This document shows positions 57,422 to 64,000 of a stretch of 64,000 bases of DNA, in pieces. The notes under the pieces are model-generated. The model saw nothing but the letters and a program-made list of their open reading frames with translations. It was not told the origin of the DNA and made no database searches. The stretch comes from Vanrija pseudolonga (Eukaryota; Basidiomycota; Tremellomycetes; Trichosporonales; Trichosporonaceae). Numbering within the stretch: the stretch's first letter is position 1; each line of letters starts with the position of its first letter. The stretch lies in assembly GCF_020906515.1 (NCBI RefSeq), contig NC_085855.1:496001-560000 (forward strand). The letters run 5' to 3'. Made by a program: the position numbers and the translations under genes.

Positions 57422-58269
57422 CAGTCTCCCACTGGTATCCCACGCCTGCCTTCTCGAGTGGAGGGGGGCGCAAGCAGCAGCAGCACCATGCGCATTCGCG
57501 CACACTCACGCACGACCCGACGCGGGCTCGAACTGCCCTGCGCAACGTGGAGACTAATTGCGAGGGGGAAATCCACCGGGGTCGGGCACGCGGGTGGGGG
57601 TTCTTAGGAGGGCTGTACTTGGTAATGAGGGTTCTGGTTGTGTCGTGGTGCTCCTCGGGAGCGCGGGTTGTGCACTGGGTAGCCTGTGCGCGCATGCGTG
57701 AGCCCACGAGGCAGCGACTTGGGGCTAGAGTGTGAGGCACGAGCAGTGGCCGACACTGGAGACTGCAGCGTCGTCCAATGCAACTTGTCGTGCTTGTCGG
57801 CTGGTAGTGGTGCCCGCTACTACCTCTGCGACTACCCCATGGCAGAGCACTGCTCCGAGGCTACTGGGATCGTCGTCACTCTTTCGCCAAACGAGACCTG
57901 AATTGCCTGGGGCCAGTCCATGGGGAGGAGCCCGAAGAGACCGCACAAACACTTATCCGCCACTCCAGGATGTGGGCTGGCTTGTGTGCGCGCCGTGACC
58001 ATGGGGGCGGAAGTGGCGCTCCTCTGGGGTGCGGAGCGAGTTCGTGACCTGCATGTATCGTATAGCGGGGCATTTGAGTGTCCTGGATGATGAAGATGGT
58101 AGCTTGCACTCGGCTTGACAGTGGGAGCGAGACCGCCACTCGTGGCCACAGCTCACAGCTCGCCTTGCATCGTCGCCACGGTACTAACTACTATGCATGG
58201 TCATAGCGTTCTACACACAACAATGCAATCTACACAGTGTACACGCTACACGGGGTAACAGGGCGGTGA
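57166..58269. other. Intergenic region between the tRNA and the disordered-protein gene
   Basis: 1.1 kb; apart from the (TG)n run nothing coding is supported. Short frames at 57310-57735 consist of Val-Cys repeat artefacts. Confidence 0.55.
57359..57420 (+). repeat. Dinucleotide microsatellite (TG)31
   Basis: A perfect run of about 31 TG units just upstream (transcription-wise) of the tRNA gene. The open frames through it are artefacts of the repeat. Confidence 0.97.
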
Positions 58270-61200
58270 CTAAAACTTGAATGCGCTCCACTCGTCATCT
58301 CTGTCGTCGTCGTCCTCAACGTCGACAATCTTCTGGCGCACCACCCGTCTCGAGTCTCTCTTGACGGTCACTCTCTTGTCGGCGCCTTTGAGGGCGGTCT
58401 CGAATTCCTCCCGGTACGGTCCCTTAGCAGGGGCTGTACTTCTGACGATCGGGGTCTTGGGATGCTGGACTCGCAGCAGCGGCCAGCGAGCCGGGGCAAA
58501 CACCTCTACTCTAGCCTTCCGCACAGACAGCGGCGGCCGAGGCGCGGGCTCTGGCATGACAATGTACTTTGCCCGCGTAGTAGGTGAGAGTGGTGTGATC
58601 TCCACCCCGTCCAGCACCATGCGAGGTGGCGGAGGAGTCGGCGTGCGGGCAGGGCGCGCCCGAGTCGCGCGAGCCGGGGGCAGCGGCTTGGACCGCTTAA
58701 CAGTCTGCATGGCACGCAGGCGCTTCGGGGGCGGTGGCAGCTCGGCGGGCTCGTCATCCGAGGCGGGGATCTCCGGAGTCGGCGAGCGAGGGCGGCGGCG
58801 GCGTGACGACCCTGGTTCGATTGCCTCGGTCGTCGCAAGCTCATGGACCGCAGATGCCCGAGTGCGGCGCGGTGAAGATGGCGGGGAACGCGGGTGCGGT
58901 GAGGGTGTAATGTCGAGCACCACGAATGGCCTGGCGACTCTTCGCCTCGGGGTAGGAGCAGATGCCGTTGCCTCCTCCTCAGAGACCACCGTCGCCCTCG
59001 TCCGGCGACCAGAGGACGGCGGTGCGGACGGGGTTGAGGTGGGCTTAACGGGCGAGGATGACACCGCCGGCGTGGAAGAGGCAACAGGCTTTGGGGGGAC
59101 AAAGTTGTTGGAAGTCCGAGCGCTCCTCGTTGAGCGTGGAGCCAAGACGGGCTCTGACGGAGAGGACGCTTCAGCCGCCACGACAGCCCTTGTTCGGCGC
59201 CCTGATGGGGGCTCCGACGGGGTCGAGGCGACCTTGACGGGTGATGATGACCTTGCTCGCTTGCGAGAGGAGACGGGCTCAGGCGTGACGACGTTGCTTG
59301 AGCCGACAGCCCGCGTGGTCCGTCGCAGGGGAGCAGGCTCTGGGCTGTCCTCGTCCTCTGGAGTCACAGACAACTTTTCCCGTCCTGGCTTGCCTGGCGA
59401 GCGGTTATCGCTATCGGCGGTAGACGTCGGCGCCGCCACAATGCGAGGAATCCTGCGGACGGAGACACGGTCGCGACTCGAAGACGAGAGCGAAATTGAC
59501 GTCTTGTAGCGGCGTGCCATCGTAACTGGTCGTGACGCAGGCGTGGCGGTGGAAAGTGGCGTCACCGATGCCTTCGAACGGGACCTGTCCAGCAGCTCAC
59601 TGGCCTCAGACTTGTGGTCAGGCGAGGCGGCGGTACCTTGTTCTCCAGCCTCGCTAGAGTCGTCTCGAGCAGGCCTGCCGCGATCAGACCGAGGAAGGTC
59701 AAAATCAACATCGTCCAGTTGCACTGGTTCCTCATCCCCCTCTTCGTCCAATTCTTCCTCCCCTTCCTCCTCTTCGTTGGGCAGTGCGTTGTTGAACTCT
59801 TCCTCCTCGTCCACGTCGTCGTCCTCAGCCACTGGCTCGGAGCCGGCGTCCTCGTCCAGCTCGGATTGCATGTCGACGTCGACGGGCTCGTCAACCTCTC
59901 CAAGCCAAACGTCAATGTCATCTTCTCTTGTCGGAGAGCGATCGCCACTCGCTTTGTCTGCCGGAAGAGGATTGTTGAGCCAGCCTTCCTCGTCCTCGGC
60001 AGAAGCATTGCGTTCAGGCCGATCCTCCGGTTCGTTGGCGTCCACTTGCCTCACCAGGCCGGCCAGGAGCTCCTCTGGTTGCATCGAGCTACTGGCCTGG
60101 TTCCGCGAAGCGTTGTTGAACTCTTCTTCTTCCGTCTCGAGCACCTCGGGTAGGTCGATTTCGGGCGAGCGCACTCGTGGGAGACGAGCACGCTGCGAGC
60201 GCTCCTGTGACGGCATGAAGTCGGGGTCGTCGGATTTGTCGCCGTCAAAGGCGTCGGGAAGGACACTGTCGGGAGTGGGTGAACGATCTTCGATGTCAAC
60301 CACATCCACCACGCCGTTGGCGGAAGCCTCGTTGATGTCCTCGTCCTGACTCGTTGCGCGAGGGCGCGCGTTGCTGATGAGCGTGACGTCGTCCTCTCCA
60401 GTCACAGAGCGCCGGGGCGAACGCCGTGATGGTTCGGCAGAAGCACTTGCAGTTGCCTTTGAGGACCTTGGAGGCCTTGCTGGACGGCGTTTGGGTGGCG
60501 GGCTGTTTGAAGGAAGCTTGTACCACTCCGAGTCGGGGACGGCCATTGCGAGTGGTTTCAGGCCGAGGACCTTGCGACGCCAACTCTCGAGCTCGAACAG
60601 AGCGGCAGGGTCTAGGGTCCGGAGGTCGACGCGAAGCTCACGAACACACCGGTTGGTAGGCCCGGGTGGTGGTGGGTAATCTGGGATGGCAGGGCTTCTC
60701 GTGCGAGAAGATGGATCTCTCTTGTCGTCGTCGGCGTCTTGACTCTCGTTGAGAGGAGCGGTACCGGCGGCGCCAAGCGCTATCAATGCGAGGGTGATGT
60801 TAGACTCGGTGAGTTGGGGTTGTGATGATGCTGCTGGGGGTGGGGTGGACGAAGGAAGATGTGTAGGTTTGGGGGAAGGGTCAGGTGGGTTGACTGGACC
60901 GCTGGTGGGCTGGTTCTCGACGCCAGTGTTGTCTTTTGCTAGTGCGATTTCGTCGTCTCCATCATCTACTTTGACTGGAGCTTGAGCTGGAGAGGCGGCG
61001 GCATCGGCAGCTGGTGTTATGGGGGAGGGGTAGTCTGCGAGTGCGAGAATGGCAGAATGTGGGGGTGGAAGGATGGAGGAAGGTTGTGATGGCTCAGAGT
61101 CGATAGGTGCTTCTTGTAGTGGAGGGGTTTCGGCCTGGGGGTCGATATCGCCGCAAGGAGGCTCGAGCGCTTGTTGTTCAGACGCGTCGGCAGCCACTGT

Positions 61201-61638
61201 CGCGCCTTCCTCCTTTGACGCGTCTGGCTCATTCACCTCGGCGCCTTCCTTGAGCGTCGACGCTTTTGCGCCATCCACCTTGTCTTCCTCCACAGCGCCA
61301 TTTGGTGCAGCTGCAGCGCCGGCACCGTCAGAATCCCGCGCGTCTTCCTTCGGGCCGTCGGGTGGAGGCGACTCGTCGAGCTCGATGGGCGGCTCCAAAT
61401 CGTCGGGAATAGCAGCGTACGCTTCACTCGGACTTGGCGGCAGTTCGGACGAGTCGGTCACGCGAAAGTCGACGCGGTGGTAGCTCTGGGGCGTGCGAAA
61501 CCGCTCGAGGAGCTCTTGGAGTTTGTTGAGGTCGACCGCCGACGTGATGCCCGACAGCCACTTGGCTAGTGGGGCGAGAGTGATACCGCTCTGCACGTCC
61601 GTCGGCTTGAAGGACGCCGAGGATGGGAACCCTGTCAT
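58270..61638 (-). CDS. Uncharacterised 1,122-residue disordered nuclear-type protein, intronless
   Basis: A single uninterrupted frame of 3,369 nt starts at the ATG at 61638 (MTGFPSS). An earlier in-frame ATG at 61797 would sit next to the divergent NUDCD1 start, so I chose 61638. The N-terminus (residues about 10-60) has a compact helical look (PLAKWLSGI, DLNKLQELLERF). Most of the rest is Ser/Pro/Glu/Asp-rich. EEEEFNNA occurs twice and GRRTRA-type motifs about four times in Arg/Ser/Pro blocks, with several KRPxR-like nuclear localisation patterns. The C-terminus is basic then acidic, ending DDEWSAFKF. A chromatin or kinetochore role would be guesswork; no family is recognised. Confidence 0.8.
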   Translation of the reverse strand: MTGFPSSASFKPTDVQSGITLAPLAKWLSGITSAVDLNKLQELLERFRTPQSYHRVDFRVTDSSELPPSPSEAYAAIPDDLEPPIELDESPPPDGPKEDARDSDGAGAAAAPNGAVEEDKVDGAKASTLKEGAEVNEPDASKEEGATVAADASEQQALEPPCGDIDPQAETPPLQEAPIDSEPSQPSSILPPPHSAILALADYPSPITPAADAAASPAQAPVKVDDGDDEIALAKDNTGVENQPTSGPVNPPDPSPKPTHLPSSTPPPAASSQPQLTESNITLALIALGAAGTAPLNESQDADDDKRDPSSRTRSPAIPDYPPPPGPTNRCVRELRVDLRTLDPAALFELESWRRKVLGLKPLAMAVPDSEWYKLPSNSPPPKRRPARPPRSSKATASASAEPSRRSPRRSVTGEDDVTLISNARPRATSQDEDINEASANGVVDVVDIEDRSPTPDSVLPDAFDGDKSDDPDFMPSQERSQRARLPRVRSPEIDLPEVLETEEEEFNNASRNQASSSMQPEELLAGLVRQVDANEPEDRPERNASAEDEEGWLNNPLPADKASGDRSPTREDDIDVWLGEVDEPVDVDMQSELDEDAGSEPVAEDDDVDEEEEFNNALPNEEEEGEEELDEEGDEEPVQLDDVDFDLPRSDRGRPARDDSSEAGEQGTAASPDHKSEASELLDRSRSKASVTPLSTATPASRPVTMARRYKTSISLSSSSRDRVSVRRIPRIVAAPTSTADSDNRSPGKPGREKLSVTPEDEDSPEPAPLRRTTRAVGSSNVVTPEPVSSRKRARSSSPVKVASTPSEPPSGRRTRAVVAAEASSPSEPVLAPRSTRSARTSNNFVPPKPVASSTPAVSSSPVKPTSTPSAPPSSGRRTRATVVSEEEATASAPTPRRRVARPFVVLDITPSPHPRSPPSSPRRTRASAVHELATTEAIEPGSSRRRRPRSPTPEIPASDDEPAELPPPPKRLRAMQTVKRSKPLPPARATRARPARTPTPPPPRMVLDGVEITPLSPTTRAKYIVMPEPAPRPPLSVRKARVEVFAPARWPLLRVQHPKTPIVRSTAPAKGPYREEFETALKGADKRVTVKRDSRRVVRQKIVDVEDDDDRDDEWSAFKF

Positions 61639-61805
61639 TTCGGGGCCGTGTGGATGTGTTGTGATGGAACGGAACTGGGGAGAACAACAACAACAACAGA
61701 GGTCAGCCCAGGGGCGAGAAGTGGAGGTTGAGTCAACGTCATGGATTTCGGCGTCATGCGGTCTTTTGGTCGCCTCCAACCTTCCTTCGACTTTCATCCA
61801 TCGCC

Positions 61806-63893
61806 ATGTCTCGCCCAGCAGAGCTCCTCGCGCCCAACCGCGCCCTCATGTTCCCCCGGTTCGAGACGTACCGTCTCCAGTCGCTCGACCCGGATGAGGA
61901 CCTCGGCGTGCACCCGCTCCCTGGGGCCGGGGCAACGCAAAGCCGTGTGGGGCACAACTCACAGCAGCTCAGCTTCAAGGAGGTGCGATCGCGCATCAGC
62001 TGGGACCATCTCGACACGCTGGACAACAGGGGTGTGTATGTCGACGCGGAATGGAACGTCGTGGGGTTTGAAGTCGATGTAAGTTGGCGTGTTGAAGGCG
62101 GCGCTGACGACCTGCAGGACAAGTTCGAGCCGACGTTTAGCACCCTCGCCAGCCTGCCTGTGCCCATCTCTTCCAGCTCTCAGCAGGCCGAGTACCCCCG
62201 TGCTCTTCCTCTCTCACCGACGACATGGGCCGTGTCATCCGGCTCGGGGTCGCTGTACATCCTCAAGGTGTCGGCACCTGGGGAAGGATTGACTGGACGA
62301 TTCATCGCTCGCTACGACCTGCCAGCTGCAGACGGGAGCTCGAGCGCCAGCCCTTTCCTGCTCTACGCTGCGCATAAAGAGGGAGATGACGCGTACCGCC
62401 TGCTACTTTGCCGGCCAGTGGTCAGCACGGAGGCTGAGGCCAGCAAGTACCGACCCCGCAAAACCGTCTTCGACCTGATCGAGGTGGACGTTCTCACCAA
62501 CATTGAAAACGGCATCGATGACGAGCCTCAGACTCTCTCCCCCTCGTGGTCACTACGCGGAAATGATCTTCCGTACTGGGCGTCATGGGCTGAGGGCGGC
62601 TGGCTTGTGGCGTCTGAAGACCCGTTCAGCGATGGCCCGGTCGTGCGCACCCCTCGTCCCAGGGAGCAGGAAGGCGCCAAAGCCGCGAGGCAGCACGAGG
62701 CTCGGGTCTCCAAACTCGGCCTCGGTGCCCAGCTCCCAGACGATGTTGAGGCACCCCTTGGTGCGGGGGCCGAAGCCGACGACGAGGAAGAGGAGGAAGA
62801 GGACGCCAAAGTGTTCCCCTTCAGCTGGACGCAGAACGAGACGTCAGTCACCATCAAGATCCCGGTCCCAGGCGGTACGCCAAGGCGTGATATCGCTCTG
62901 TCGATTGCTCCCGAGTATCTTGATATCAAGATCACGTCGGCGTCCCTATCACCGGCCCTGTTTACATTCCTGGAGCGCTCGCGCCATTCGTTCTGGTCCG
63001 AGATCGACGCCGATGAGTCAACCTGGACGTACCACTCTGCCATCGGTGAGATTGAGATCGAGCTGCAAAAGCTCGAAGGCGACGCCCGATGGCCTAGCAT
63101 CTTTGTACCCGCAGACGACGACGACGATGCAGAGGTCGAAGACGTGCCGGAAACTTTTGGGGCCTCGACACTGGCAGCCATACGCGACAGCTTCAACAAT
63201 GTCAAGACCCGAAGCGCCGACGAACCTCAGGGCAACCACCCCGCTTTACCGGGGCTTTTGCGGGAGGAGCTCGACTATGACCTCGAGGACGACGACTATG
63301 AAGAGGCTCAAGGCGGCGGCGGTGCGATTTCCGAAACGAATTCCGGCACGGTTGGCCGATCAGTCTTGCTCGGTCACGTCAAGATTACCCTCGATGGGCC
63401 CCAGGCGACCTGGCCGCGGCAGCCGTCGTCGATCTTGTCTCTTCCTGTGACAAGTGCCGGACCAGACCTCCCGGCGGACACTGGCGTTATCGTAAAATTT
63501 GCCGTCGACGGGCTGCTGTTTGCGCCAGAGGCGGGCTCCGATCCGTCTCGTGCGCCGTGGATTCACCTTGGGACTAACCCCGCTCTTGGGTTCGTTCTCT
63601 CGTCTAAACGCGACCTCCGTCTTGTGCGGCACCTGACCCGCATGGATTCAGGAGTGGCCAAGACTGTTGTGCTTGGCTTTGAATCGGGCTCCGGCAACGG
63701 CCAGGGCAACGCTTACATTTATTACCCGCCCTCGGCAGATCTTCCGACCTCGGCGAGGCAGGGTGTTATTGGCGTCAGTGGGAGCGATCGCGGTGGACTG
63801 CTGGGAGTTGGCAGTGTGGACGTTGGTGGCCGCAATGTGGCAGTTGCGCTGTGCGAGCGTGCATTGGTAGTGCTCAAGGGTGTGGAGGCATAG
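61806..63893 (+). CDS. NUDCD1: NudC-domain protein, NUDCD1/CML66-like
   Basis: Coding sequence 61806..62078 and 62118..63893, 682 residues; the 39-nt intron is in-frame and could be retained. The N-terminal half resembles NUDCD1 (MFPRFETYRLQSLD, FEPTFSTLASLPVPI). The central CS domain runs FPFSWTQNETSVTIKIPVP to YLDIKITS, followed by FWSEIDADESTWTY and the C-terminal block YIYYPPSADLP. CS domains bind Hsp90 or client proteins; human NUDCD1 helps load beta-propeller clients and COPI-related proteins. An acidic Asp/Glu run precedes the CS domain. It diverges from the disordered-protein gene with 167 bp between start codons, so they share an upstream region. Confidence 0.88.
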   Translation: MSRPAELLAPNRALMFPRFETYRLQSLDPDEDLGVHPLPGAGATQSRVGHNSQQLSFKEVRSRISWDHLDTLDNRGVYVDAEWNVVGFEVDVSWRVEGGADDLQDKFEPTFSTLASLPVPISSSSQQAEYPRALPLSPTTWAVSSGSGSLYILKVSAPGEGLTGRFIARYDLPAADGSSSASPFLLYAAHKEGDDAYRLLLCRPVVSTEAEASKYRPRKTVFDLIEVDVLTNIENGIDDEPQTLSPSWSLRGNDLPYWASWAEGGWLVASEDPFSDGPVVRTPRPREQEGAKAARQHEARVSKLGLGAQLPDDVEAPLGAGAEADDEEEEEEDAKVFPFSWTQNETSVTIKIPVPGGTPRRDIALSIAPEYLDIKITSASLSPALFTFLERSRHSFWSEIDADESTWTYHSAIGEIEIELQKLEGDARWPSIFVPADDDDDAEVEDVPETFGASTLAAIRDSFNNVKTRSADEPQGNHPALPGLLREELDYDLEDDDYEEAQGGGGAISETNSGTVGRSVLLGHVKITLDGPQATWPRQPSSILSLPVTSAGPDLPADTGVIVKFAVDGLLFAPEAGSDPSRAPWIHLGTNPALGFVLSSKRDLRLVRHLTRMDSGVAKTVVLGFESGSGNGQGNAYIYYPPSADLPTSARQGVIGVSGSDRGGLLGVGSVDVGGRNVAVALCERALVVLKGVEA

Positions 63894-63920
63894 AGAGGCG
63901 TAGAGAGGCGTAGAGAGGCC
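63891..63920 (+). repeat. Tandem 10-mer TAGAGAGGCG, 3 copies, starting at the NUDCD1 stop
   Basis: Three contiguous units, the last with a one-base change. The first unit begins with the TAG stop codon of NUDCD1. Confidence 0.85.
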
Positions 63921-64000
63921 CGTGCTGTAGTAGTAGACTTGAAAGCTCGGTGCATATTTTTCAAGGAGGTGCGCGGGGTGGTGATTGACCGGGACAGAGC

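Noticed and set aside
57310-57735. 141-codon open frame with Val-Cys repeats
   Set aside because: Produced by the (TG)31 microsatellite.
1-64000. Transposons, LTR or virus-like elements, CRISPR arrays, secondary-metabolite cluster
   Set aside because: No reverse transcriptase, integrase, transposase, long terminal or inverted repeats, spaced direct repeats, or PKS/NRPS/terpene synthase frames were seen.

Overview
The window looks like nuclear DNA of a GC-rich basidiomycete yeast. Tremellomycetes, and probably a Trichosporonales-type genus, fits best, but that is inference. The supporting signs are many very short introns (mostly about 35-55 nt, GTGAGT-type donors, CTGAC/CTAAC branch points), compact gene spacing on both strands, an intron-bearing nuclear tRNA, fungal-only protein architectures (fused LeuC-LeuD isopropylmalate isomerase, hybrid histidine kinase, HID1/Ecm30, Mep-type ammonium transporter) and TTAGGGGG telomere-type units. 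I see no transposon, viral remnant, CRISPR array or bacterial operon.

Layout. 1-8.8 kb: 3' part of an unknown protein (+), RPL9 (-), a GATA-finger transcription factor (+), SEC14 (-). 10.3-17.2 kb: a penta-EF-hand protein (+), a vacuolar CAX cation/H+ exchanger (+), a BNA3-type kynurenine aminotransferase (-). 18-25.4 kb: meiotic SPO11 (+), an aldo-keto reductase (+), HID1/Ecm30 (-). 26-32.3 kb: a membrane hybrid histidine kinase (-) and an uncharacterised RING-like plus RRM-like protein (-). 32.8-44.6 kb: DUG1 peptidase (+), a membrane protein (-), kinesin-8 (-), PEX11 (+), LEU1 (-). 45-57.2 kb: KAPA synthase (-), Mep1-type ammonium transporter (+), DUS4 (-), PAM18 (-), RPL30 (+), an eEF2-type lysine methyltransferase (-), a Yap-like bZIP (-), tRNA-Arg(UCU) (-). 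58.3-63.9 kb: a 1,122-residue intronless disordered protein (-) and a NUDCD1 homologue (+).

This is mostly ordinary core-genome content with no obvious gene cluster. Some genes still connect. The GATA factor and paired GATA sites between KAPA synthase and the ammonium transporter point to nitrogen regulation. The KAPA synthase ends in a peroxisomal ARL signal and PEX11 lies a few kb away. SPO11 shows that meiotic machinery is retained. The most distinctive loci are the RING-like/RRM-like protein with telomere-type repeats just upstream, the N-terminally extended SPO11, the intronless repeat-bearing disordered protein and the histidine kinase with a large insertion in its ATPase domain.

Exon coordinates were worked out by eye from splice consensus, reading phase and family conservation. 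For every multi-exon gene the exons sum to an intact frame.
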